Shown here: one piece after another, positions 23,163-33,513 of the stretch
Position numbering within the stretch: position 1 is the stretch's first letter
How the letters are laid out: every line of letters starts with the position of its first letter
Origin: Cucumis sativus
Taxonomy: Eukaryota > Streptophyta > Magnoliopsida > Cucurbitales > Cucurbitaceae
Reading direction: 5' to 3'
Assembly (NCBI RefSeq): GCF_000004075.3
Contig: NC_026656.2
Location: forward strand, 18,920,607-18,984,606
DNA length: 64,000 nt
Program-made: the position numbers and the translations under genes
The notes under the pieces: generated by a model
Database searches by the model: none
Told to the model about the DNA's origin: nothing
Seen by the model: the letters and a program-made list of their open reading frames with translations, nothing else

Positions 23163-26100
23163 TTATGAAGATTGAAGAGGTGTGATGAGAATTGGACAAC
23201 CGCTCTTTAATTTGGTAAAAAGCGCCCACTTCTCAATGCTGGAGTCACAGTCCATCACTTTCCATCTACAGCACAGACGAATTTAATTTGTGTTATATAT
23301 GTTGATGATGTAATGTAAAAAGATGGAGAAATAGAGAATGAAGAGAATGGTGAGTGACCTGAAAGAAGTAAGCAAGCGGTGAAGAAAGACAAGCATCATG
23401 GCTTTGGCTAGATTCATCCCTAGACACTGCCTCCCTCCCATCCCAAAGGCTAGAAAGCTAAATGCCTTTGTTTCTTCCTATCATTTTAAGTTTAACGTAC
23501 CCAACAAATTAAATAAACTAGTTTCCAAAAAGAAGATCAAGTGTAGTTTTGTAATGTAATTCTTCTTACATCAAACCTGGATGGAATAAACTTAATAGGA
23601 TCTTTGTAGATAGAAGGATCTGAGTGTAGTGATCTCACATCAATGTTAACATTCCAACCTTTCTTGATTTTGTAATCTGTGCCCCCAAACAACATCAACA
23701 ACACACACACACATCAATCATACCTTTCTCAAAATTATGTCCACACTGAGTTATATTTTTGTAGAATAGATAGGAAGAATAGAAAAGAGAGGAAGATGAA
23801 GTTAATTGCCTTGAATATCAGTGTCGTGAAGGATTAGCCTCGGCAACCATGGAACAATAGATGCTAACCTCAAGGATTCTTTTACTACCTACGTTATTTA
23901 TAACGATATACATTTCAAAATGAAAAGTACAAGAGTGTTCGAAAAATGGTTTAATTAATTTATTACCTTGGTAGCGTAAGACATGTTGGCAACATCTTCT
24001 AATGTAAGAAAACTTCTATTATCTTCTCGTTGTTCCTCCAATATTTTAAATTGTTCCTCCTATTTCATTTCAACGTTACAATAAAACAAATTCATGTATT
24101 AGAATACGATACAATTAGTTATATACCTTTAGGTTTTGAAGCACATCTTGGTTCTCATCCAAGAATTTCACCATCCAAGTGATAGCACTTGCTGTTGTGT
24201 CTTGTCCTGCAATCAACATCGTCAATATATTATCTCCTATCTCCATATCTGATAGTGGTTCTCCGTTGTCTTCTTCCATCAACAACCGTTGTAGGAAATC
24301 TTCATACTGGGACTCTAATTCTCGTCTCTTCTGAATTATGTTTTTTAGTTTCTTTATAATTCTCCTTCTTGCCTGATCAAATTAAACGTAGTGTTTGAAG
24401 ATCGAGAATATTTCATTGGACAGAGAGAAAAAATGGATTAAGAAAGAAAAATTACAACCTTGAGGCCTGCATCGAATCTTGTCCCTGGAAACCGCCATGG
24501 GAATGCAAGCATGGCTTCACAAACATATCCAACGTCTTTTTGTATCATCTCTACTTCGTTTTCCTCCTCTAAGCTTATTAACATCTTACACATTGCTTTA
24601 CATGTTATCTCCTCCCCACAATTACACAAAAATGTCAATCCTTAACGTAGATTGTTTATTCCCTTTGATTCTATTGTTTAATTTTAAGTACTTCGAACTA
24701 AAATTGATAATAATTTTTTACTGTAAGTAATCAAACTGTTGAAAATTTTACAAATATATTCATTTTTGTAATCTATAAACGATTGATATTCAAATACTTT
24801 TACGGTGTAAGTGACATTAGAAAATTATGAAATTTTATTCTATTTGAAAATAAACCCTATAAATTAACTTTTTTTTTTTCTATTATAGATTCTTTTGATT
24901 ATTTTTTTTTTCAAATTTGAAATTTGTAATCAATAAATAAAAGTATTTTAAAAGGGAGTAATTTACTTTTTAAAATTTAGAAAAAAGTACTTGTTTTTTT
25001 AACTTTAAAAACATTTGATAAAATTATAACTTTCAATTTGAAGTCCAGTAAATCTTCAACAACTTTTCAAAATAAAAAAATTAATTCTATAGGTTTTGTT
25101 TGGTAGAGATCAAACTTTTAATTTTGTGTTTAATTAGTAAATAAAAAGGTCTAATTAATAGCTCAATTAACTTGTTAAACACAAAATTAAAATGTTATAT
25201 ATTCTATTAGATATATTTTACATTAATCTATCAAACATAAGTCGAATCAATTTAATTTTCAAGAAATTACCTTGAGGGCTTCCGTGAGAACGAAAACGGT
25301 GAATCCACTCTCCCATCTTTGAAACGTCTCAACGATTTGTCGATCGAATTGTGGAACAAAAGAGGCCAAAAAGCAAGAAGAGAAAAGATTGATGAGACGA
25401 CTTCGTAAGAATTTGTGGTGTAAATGTGGAGCACAGAGTAAACTTTGATGGCCGACTAACTCAACAATGGACTTTATATACTTTTTAGTGAACCTTCCTC
25501 CCCCATCATTCAGTATAAGCTTCGCCCATTCCGTGTTTGATACAAACACATGTGTTTCCCCAAATATCCGAGTCTTAAAACACCCCCCGTACCTATAAAT
25601 TTTGTTGTAAATATAACAGTAATATCAAAATTTATAAAAGTATACGAATGATAGAAGTTCATCACTCTTAGACTATATTGCAAATTTGGTCCATCACTGT
25701 TAGATCGTAAAAATCTATCGTCGATATATTTTGTGCATTTGTTAATTCTCTTAAAATCTATCGTCGATATATTTTGTGCATTTGTTAATTCTCTTTAAAG
25801 TATTGATATTAACTTGATTATTATCGGTAAAATTGTTATCTAATTTGGTTCTTATGCATCAAAATCAAACTATATAATATAAGTTAAATTAAAAAGTGGT
25901 TATAATATTGGAGGAAAATTAAGATACGATATTGTGTAACGTTTAGTTGGAACGAAAATTGAACCAAGAACGCACCGGACAACACTGCCGCATCAACCAA
26001 CTCCAACTCCAAGTTTCATCGATTCCAACACTTTGTATTGTATAGGCAAGAAAGGGTATGATTTCAACATAGAAAGAGAAGAGGAGAATTTCAATTACCG

Positions 26101-26331
26101 GAGGCAGCGGATTCTGACGAAATCATAAACGCCGCTGCTACAGTTAACAGCGGCCATGAACTGCAGCGTCTCTCCAATGAAAGGCAATCCTCTGCTTCCA
26201 GGAGGAGTACCGGCATGAGAAATCCGCGAAGACGGTGACTTATTCTTCAGAAAGAATTGAAAAAAGACAAGGATGGAGAGAGCAACAGCGGTGGCGACGG
26301 CCGCAGAGCACCAGAAGCAGAGGGAGGACAT
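23163..26331 (-). CDS. CYP722A: Cytochrome P450, CYP722 type (clan 85)
   Basis: Nine exons on the minus strand: 26099-26331, 25271-25592, 24459-24611, 24127-24372, 23967-24059, 23810-23888, 23570-23676, 23359-23477 and 23163-23265, giving 484 residues. The protein has an N-terminal membrane anchor (AVATAVALSILVFFQFFL) and the proline hinge PPGSRGLPFIGET. Catalytic motifs are intact: I-helix oxygen-binding AGQDTT (291-296), K-helix ESLR (353-356), PSRF (407-410) and the heme loop FGMGGRQCLG with Cys429. It should be an ER-bound monooxygenase. I place it in CYP722 from overall sequence and because At1g19630 (CYP722A1) sits beside the same neighbours. CYP722 enzymes act on carlactonoic acid derivatives in strigolactone biosynthesis. 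Subfamily A versus C is inferred from position. Intron 6 uses a GC donor. The acceptor before exon 3 could shift by one codon (24608). Confidence 0.9.
25116..25192. repeat. Perfect 18-bp inverted repeat in P450 intron 2
   Basis: The arms are ttttaattttgtgtttaa (25116-25133) and its exact reverse complement (25175-25192), separated by 41 bp. It may be a foldback remnant of a small transposon; no target duplication was found. Confidence 0.75.
25710..25795. repeat. Perfect 43-bp tandem duplication in P450 intron 1
   Basis: The units at 25710-25752 and 25753-25795 appear identical. Both start aaaatctatcgtcgatatat and end gttaattctctt. Perfect identity suggests a recent replication slip. It lies in the intron between exons 1 and 2 of the CYP722 gene. 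Confidence 0.9.
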
Positions 26332-27192
26332 GGTTTTTGAAATGGAACTGAGAGAGATCAGAGAGTGTTGTAGAATATTTGTAGGAGTTAGATTCTTGTA
26401 GATAATGATGGGGTATGGAGTTGGCCGACAGATGAGAGTTTAAGTGATTGAGTTGAGGCACCAATTTGTGTCTTCTTATATGCTATGGGACGCAATGCAT
26501 GAGGAAAGCAACCATAGGACTCGATTTATGCATTTTCATTGAGATGGTGGGGTTTGATCAAGTTGATTTAGTTGAGGGTTGCTATACATTGATTGTCAAA
26601 GTTTGGTTCAGTGATATAAACACAAAATTGTGTTTGAGGAAAGAGAGAGAAAAGAATCGATAATGTATTTTTATGAAATCTTTGAACTAAAGTGTAAGGG
26701 TATGAAATTTTCTTATACTTAATTGTACTTTTTATTATAAAAGAAAAGTTGAAATAAAATTAATAAATAAAAAAGAAAACATAATGTTATTTTTAATTAT
26801 AATATGATAAAACTCCCCAAAACCCCCACGAGAATGCATAGAACAAAACATCGGAATCCCTGTTAATCCAAAATTTGCCTTTCCCTCTTTCAGATCTCAT
26901 CCGCTTGCATTTCTCAGCTGATTCTTCCACCTCCATCTCCATCTCCATCTCCATATCCCTAAATTTTACTATCCTCATCTGCTTCATTACTCACTTCCTC
27001 TTCACCTTTGCATTGTGGAATGTGGGTTCCCTCTGTTGATCTAGGGTTTATATCATCGGGTTCCTTCCGACTATACCCGATTTTCAGATCAGGTACTTTA
27101 TTCTCTTTATTCTCTTTATCTCCATCTCCATCTCCCTCACCCATTCCTTCTGTTTAATCTTTCAAACTTATTTCAGACCACCAATACACGGG
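26332..27192. promoter_or_regulatory. Divergent promoter between the CYP722 gene and IPK1
   Basis: The two start codons lie head to head, 861 bp apart, so this segment holds both promoters and 5' leaders. The IPK1 side (about 26870-27190) has CCATCT hexamer repeats (cacctccatctccatctcca near 26927 and again near 27118), typical of plant 5' leaders. I saw no canonical phosphate-response P1BS site (GNATATNC) here by eye. Confidence 0.6.
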
Positions 27193-30100
27193 ATGGAGAC
27201 TGTACTAAAAGAGAAGGACGCTGCGGATTGGGTTTATAGAGGTGAAGGTGCCGCTAATCTTGTCCTTGCTTATACTGGCTCCTCTCAAACTTTTGTACGT
27301 TCAATCTATCTCTACCCTTTTTCTCTCATTGTGGAAAAAGATATCAAAATTTTATTTTTCTTTTGGATGAATTTGGTAGTTTGTGCATTGTTAAATGTGC
27401 TTTTATCATCATATGAGAATCTAAATGAAGGGGTGGTTTCAATTCAACGTTAGAGAGAGGGAGTGTGTGTGTGTGTGTCGAATTGGGGATTAAACTATTC
27501 TTCTTGATGTAGATTGGAAAAGTTATGCGTATACAAAAGGCTCCCATCAATGGGTCACAGCGTGCGAGGAGTCCCACGGCATTTTCTAAGTACGAATACT
27601 TGTTGTGGGGTGACATAGGGAACCTTGTCTCTTCCAGTGATAGGGACGCTGCTGCTCAAACCTTTGTGCAGCGTGTAATGAGCCCCTTATTGGGTTCCAA
27701 ACACGTTGATGCTGGTGTATGTTCTTCCTTTGCTCTTTTAAGTGGATTGATAAATTTCAGAAATACATCCGATTTTATACCTTCTTCTCTTTATATAATT
27801 CTACCATTAAAAACGTTGCAAAACTGAATACCCAAACAGTTGTTGAGGCTGTGATAATTTGTAGCTCGTAGACATGATATCCATTTCTGACTGTGGTTTC
27901 CCTTTACACTTGCAGAAACTTATCTTAGTAAGCAGAGAATTCCTAGAGTTGGTAGAGAAGAATGTAAGTAGTCAGCGCCCATCTTGGAGGGTAAATGCTG
28001 GAAAGATTGATACGCAGCGTGATTATGTTCTTATTCTATCAGATCATTCCATTTTTCCTAACGGTAAAAATATTTTTTTCCCTTCAAATTTTCTATTAAA
28101 GACCGTTTTACTACTGAATTTTTTATAACGAACAGGAAAGTCTGCATGTGTAGTCTGTCTGACTGGTTATTTGTTCACTGAAGGTGAAAAAGCTGTTTAA
28201 ATTCTTGCTGTCTTTCATACAATTGTTCTATTTTCTTTGTAAAGTAGCAAGGAACTGGACTATTTATTTATTATCTTTCCCCAATGGTTGTTCCTTTTCC
28301 GTGAGGAATGAACCAAGGGGCAGATCGTAGCTTTTGCACGTTATTCAAACAGAATTTCCCAGTAGGTTACACATCATGGTAACTTCTTCATCTGAAGAGA
28401 AGCCTGTGACTACTGCTTGGTTGAATTCATTTTAAGTGGGGAGCAACTAGAATTAACCAGCCTTGACATCTTCAACGATAGTTTGCCCAATGTTTTCTAA
28501 ATGTTTTAGTAGCATATACCTTCCTGGAACATGCATCTTCTTCCACTGGCCCAATTAAATTAACCTTGCTATCTTTGCTAACCTCATGTTCAAAATGAAT
28601 AACTGAACACTGATTTTAAGTTTTATTCAACATTGATTTTAAGTTTTCATTAAGATGTAGAAATTATCTTGGTATCTGTGCATTGATTTTATTAAACCAC
28701 CAATTCACCCAAAAGCTTAAGCTGGTGGTCGAAGATAAATTTAATTATATATCACCAACACTCCCCTCACTTGTGGGCTTGAAATATTTGAAAGGCCCAA
28801 CAAGTGGAATCAATTTTACCTCGCTTTTGGGATTGAAATATTTGAAAGGCCCAATAAGTGGAAATTGATTTTAATTGGGGAGGAAACAGCAATGCAGGGG
28901 CTTGAACACAGGACCTCCCTGGACCACCTGCTCTGATACCATATTAAACCACCAATTCACCCAAAAGCACAAGCTGGTGGTTGAAAACAAATTTAATTAT
29001 ATATCACCAACAGATTTAAATTTGCGTTGTAATCATGAGTAGGATGGCCATTTTTGGAGTGATAAAGGTTTCCTTCCCAATTCCCTGTTTTCTTGCTATT
29101 GATGTGTTGCAGTGTTCTGATTTCTCTCTTAAGAAAGAAAAACAAGTGTCTTCTGATTGTTTTATAGTTTATTTTATAGATAATTTGATATTCAAGAGAA
29201 CTTTTCAACATATCATGATGAATGGTCAACTGTTCTGCACATGATTTTATTGATTCAACTATCTCCATCAACTGTATGCTTTTGAAAAATATAAGCTAAT
29301 GGTTTAAGAAAAAACACTCGAATATGCATGTGGTTACCACTTTGATTTCTGTTTGAAATGGAATGTTACCTTAGGAATTGCCTGGCCTTGCTTGCATCCA
29401 TGAGATAAGGCAGATAATGCCGTCGTTGTTAATTTTCCCCTTTTGTTTTCCACTTGCTTTCGTAATTTTATTCTGGTGATGGAATTGCTTATTTTCTCCA
29501 TTTCAGGTTCTCTGGAAGATGAGCCTTGCATATCTATTGAGATAAAGGTACTTTTCACTTCTATTTTATTAATTTTGATTTTTTTAGGGAGTTGATTAAT
29601 TTAGTTCTCCAAGCATTGCTATGGTACCCTGTTAACTACAAAAGGAAAATAGAGAACTAAGAAAAAAAAAGTTCTGCAATCATTGCTCTGAATGAATGAT
29701 CAGACATAATTCTCTTCTAAATCTTGTGTTCCGTTTTCCTCTTACCCCAAAGCCAAAATGTGGCTTTCTCCCATTCTCAAGGTTCATAACCCATTGCAAT
29801 GCGGTTAAAAGGTGTATGACTCGTTTCAGAATGCACCAAGCTCTTAAGTTGCATCAGGAAGAGGTAATCTCTCATCAACAATTCTTTTGTGATTGACATT
29901 TTGATGAATCTAGCTGCCTTAATGGATCATTTCCTAATATAGTTTTCACCACTGTTGCACTTTATTTTGTAGATATCAGAGTTCAGTGATTATGATCCAC
30001 TAGACCTCTTCTCTGGATCCAAAGACCGTATACTTAAAGCAATTAAAGATCTTTTTTCCACACCTCAAAACAACTTTCGAGTGTTCCTGAATGGCTCTCT

Positions 30101-31224
30101 TATATTTGGGGCACTGGGTGGTTCTGCAGAGAGTACTGACGTGATTGTAGGAGAAGCATTTGAAGATGCACTAAAGTCCGTGATCCTGGCAGATGATGGG
30201 CTGTGCACTACTAGCTTGCTACAGCTTGTCACTGATACTTTATATAAATCTGGCGTTCTGGATCGGCTTCTTGAAGTCCAGAAGCTTGATAGTTTGGACA
30301 TTGAAGGTGCTATTCATGCATATTATGATGTAATTTCAGAGCCGTGTGTGGTTTGTGGACAGTTGAATGAAGATGAAGAATTGCATAGATATGCCTCTTT
30401 ACATTCCCTCCCTCTTGATCAAAGCTTAAAGATTGTTAAAAACTTTTTGATAGCTGCTACTGCTAAAGACTGTAGCTTGATGATTAGTTTTAGGCCAAGA
30501 GAAGGCGAAGACTGGGGGTCTTCAAATAATACAATATGCCTTGAATCTACAGGGCAATTTTTTGATTATAAGGTACATTTAATTCATCCCGTTCTGTTTA
30601 TTTCAAAGAGATTCAGAATATTTGAAAGCATTTTATGTTAGTAATCTTCCAATTGATATTCTAGACACTTAAGAGTAAAGATTTAAGAATGAGGGAACAG
30701 AGTTTGTTTCTAGAAACAGTTATGAACATTGAAATCAAACAAGCGTCACACAACTATTTGGCATTTTCATAATAATATGTGATATGTAACTTATATTATT
30801 AATTATTAACAATTTATCAGGTTTCTCCATTATGGAACATTTTAATTCTTTGACATTCCATATTGCATCTCTTTGGGTTGGTGTAAAATGTTTTCCTTCT
30901 TGCTTTAGTTATGAGGTTTCCTTCAGTTCACCTTATTTTAAAAAACGAATGCAGTCCAAATCCAAGGATACAAAAAAATTTGATTGCCATTATCTCTAGT
31001 AGATTTCTCTCCACTTTAAGATGTCAAATTATTTGTGAGGTGGAAATTACCTGCTTACAATCTTGCAGGTATACTTCATTGACTTGGATTTAAAACCTAT
31101 GAAGAAGATGGAAGAATATTATGAACTGGACAAGAAGATAGTGAGTCTCTACAGAAAAATAGAGAAAGGGAAAGTAGGTGATATTTCAAATGCAAAATTT
31201 TACGAGTCTAAGGTGGAAAAGTAG
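27193..31224 (+). CDS. IPK1: Inositol-pentakisphosphate 2-kinase
   Basis: Seven exons: 27193-27294, 27513-27716, 27916-28063, 29507-29547, 29753-29863, 29973-30572 and 31069-31224, giving 453 residues. The enzyme adds the 2-phosphate to InsP5 to make InsP6 (phytate), which feeds phosphate storage, inositol pyrophosphate signalling and mRNA export. The N-lobe carries the glycine loop RGEGAANLVLAYTG and the lysine strand IGKVMRIQK. The conserved EIKPKCGFLP (E163-P172) binds ATP and phosphates. C-terminal DLDLKP has D407 and K411. The zinc-site pattern His-x9-Cys-x2-Cys (HAYYDVISEPCVVC) with a downstream His is present. Length matches Arabidopsis IPK1 (about 451). The start is the first ATG, after a CCATCT-rich leader. 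Intron 3 (28064-29506) contains a TRIM-like element. Confidence 0.96.
28690..29012 (-). mobile_element. TRIM-like miniature LTR retroelement, copy 2 (intact ends), in IPK1 intron 3
   Basis: Terminal direct repeats are 28690-28760 and 28942-29012, 71 bp each. On the element strand (minus) they run tgttggtgatatataattaa to ggtttaata. Next to the 5' repeat is a perfect 12-nt primer-binding site TGGTATCAGAGC (28930-28941 in reverse complement) for initiator tRNA-Met. Next to the 3' repeat is the polypurine tract GTGAGGGGAG (28761-28770). The element is flanked by a perfect 5-bp target duplication gattt (28685-28689 and 29013-29017). At 323 bp with no coding capacity it fits a TRIM. It lies antisense to IPK1. 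It is the same family as the copy at 11987-12311. Confidence 0.92.
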
Positions 31225-33513
31225 ATCCAATAAGAAGGAATAATTTCCTCATTGAGGATTTACTTGTGTATGTGGTAAGTCCAATACTTTGACTGCTTTC
31301 CTTACCGTGATTGTTACAGTGCATGTTCTTGGGTTCTGCTTCACGCAAATTTATATGTACTATTTTACTATATTTGTTCATTTCTGCCAAATAGGATTCT
31401 GTGATGTAACAAATTATATAATATTTCACCATGGCTTAGTTATCATGCTTCACGATCTTGAGCCACCCTACTACCTCTAGTAAACTTTTGCCCATCCCAA
31501 AGCTAGGTATAAGTGACAATGAGGATTTTTATTTGTTAGATTATAAAGATGTCTAATTTGAGGCTTGAACTCAGGGATGGTTACTCTAAATATTCCAAGC
31601 CAACTATAAGAGCCATCCCTTGTGGGTTATGATTAACATGTTGATTTTCCACAAATTTTCTTGTTTACCTACCGTTTTGCCTTAAATTAACCATACACGC
31701 ATCTTTTAGGAAAATTTTCTTAGCATTCAGTATTCGGAAGTTCGAACTATTATCAGAAAATTGCAAATATTTACATTTTTCGGGGAGATTATACTTGCTT
31801 GAATCTGTATTAATCCTGAGTATCATAAATGTTTTTAGAATACTGGAGATACGGGGTTTGTGTTGCCCATGTCTATGTCTGGACCTTCAGACAGGAATTT
31901 GTGGGGAAAGCTTGAGTGCTGTGTATCATGGTCCAAAGCAATGGCTGCTATTGGCTGACCCTTCCCTAAAACGAGCCATTGAAAAGGTCACTCTCTTGCA
32001 CCCTTTGACCTTATTTGTATTTTATATGCATGCAGAAAAGCAAAAATCTCTCAAGAATTCCCTTCAAGGGGAAAAAGATCTCATAAAAGTTGATTGGTTA
32101 GTGTGGCAAAATAAATGAAAAGTCGACAAACTAATTATTATTTTTTTCATTAAAAGGAGCTCGTATATGTTTTGCAATAGCTACAAGTAATACGGGTTGA
32201 GTTCTCCAGTAGAATACCCCAATTAACACCCATGGCTTCTCCCTATTCAAAACCTTTCTAAATGCCTGGCCGATATTTTGCTGTTTCATCATTTTATGGT
32301 ATTAAACTTTAAGTATACTTTCTGCATCAGCTGTGCCACCATAGTATTACCTTTTGCAGTACATAACACGATCGTATCTGTAAACTAGTACCTATCCTAC
32401 TCTATTTCAGTCATTAGTTGTATATGAGCTCTGAACCCTTCTCTCCTTTTCTTGGAACGGTTGGATGTTTTGATGAGAACATAGATACATACTGTTATTT
32501 CTTCTGATTTCATTCATTGGTTGTCCTGTGATTTTGATTATCTTCCACTGGCAGGTATGAAAAAGAAGGGAAGCCAACCAAGAAACTAGGAACTTTTTTT
32601 AAAAAAGAGAGATGTAGGTGGCGTAGTAGCACGCACAATGCAGCGCGCACTACAGTTCGACGCCTCAGCGTCAAGAGTGATAGATTGCACAGAGCCCTGA
32701 TTTGATGGAAGGGCTAGAGTGTAGAGAAGCCATGTGTAATATAATGCTATACGTTCTGAAGGGGAATTGGGCATTGTAAAGGACAAGATGACGAAAGACA
32801 AGAACGGACAGAATAGGGAGAAAGACAAAGTCGAGGAGGGATCGAGGACGAAATCACACTTCTGACTTCGTCTCATTTTCCCCCTCCTTTCTTACCTTCC
32901 TGCATGTTTATATGGATTTCATCAATTTATTAGGTAAGTGAAGTGATATTTGACTTGTAGGATCCCTACTCTGTTTTTGTTGTACTCTTTTTTTTTTTTC
33001 TTTTTTAATTTAAAAGAAAGTTTGATTCTCACTATTTTTTTTGTTGAATTTAATCATGACCATTGCAGGATAAGATTCAATATCGATTTTTTAGATGGTA
33101 ATTAAAAGATAAAAATGATTGTTATGTATATAATCAAACATCAAACTACTTGATTATTATTGTTTAAAACTAAATTTCTTAACAACTCTAGAAGCACTTC
33201 CAAGTATAATTGAATCAAATGATCAATCTGTTTTTTGTAGATTCTATTTTCTTCATTAACGTTAGTTTGAAGAAATCATTTACAAAATTCATACTCTAAA
33301 AACCATTTACAAAGCATCAATTAGTAATGGATCATCACCATCACTCACATCACGATGTTAATAGCCAAATTTTCATACTAGTAACTCTTTTACATACGGT
33401 TATTTAATGCATCCTAGGGAATATTGCAGAATTAGGTTATATGCCACTAGGCATCGACGGGATCAAGTCATATGTATAAAAATCTAATTTGAACTTAGCA
33501 GTTGTTAAGTACA
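31225..33513. other. Region downstream of IPK1 with exon-like fragments
   Basis: Three segments look exon-like on the plus strand. The first is 31225-31274, ending at a strong donor (gtg/gtaagt). The second is 31839-31986, after ttttag and before a donor. The third is 32555 to about 32700, after ggcag. Open reading exists in pieces (VDPIRRNNFLIEDLLVYV; NTGDTGFVLPMSMSGPSDRN; YEKEGKPTKKLGTFF), but the frames do not join. They may be spliced IPK1 3' untranslated sequence or a decayed gene. I do not recognise the protein. The remainder (32900-33513) is AT-rich and empty. Confidence 0.35.

Noticed and set aside
26793-27144. Minus-strand frames with Met-Glu and Gly-Asp repeats upstream of IPK1
   Set aside because: They translate the CCATCT hexamer repeats of the IPK1 leader on the wrong strand.
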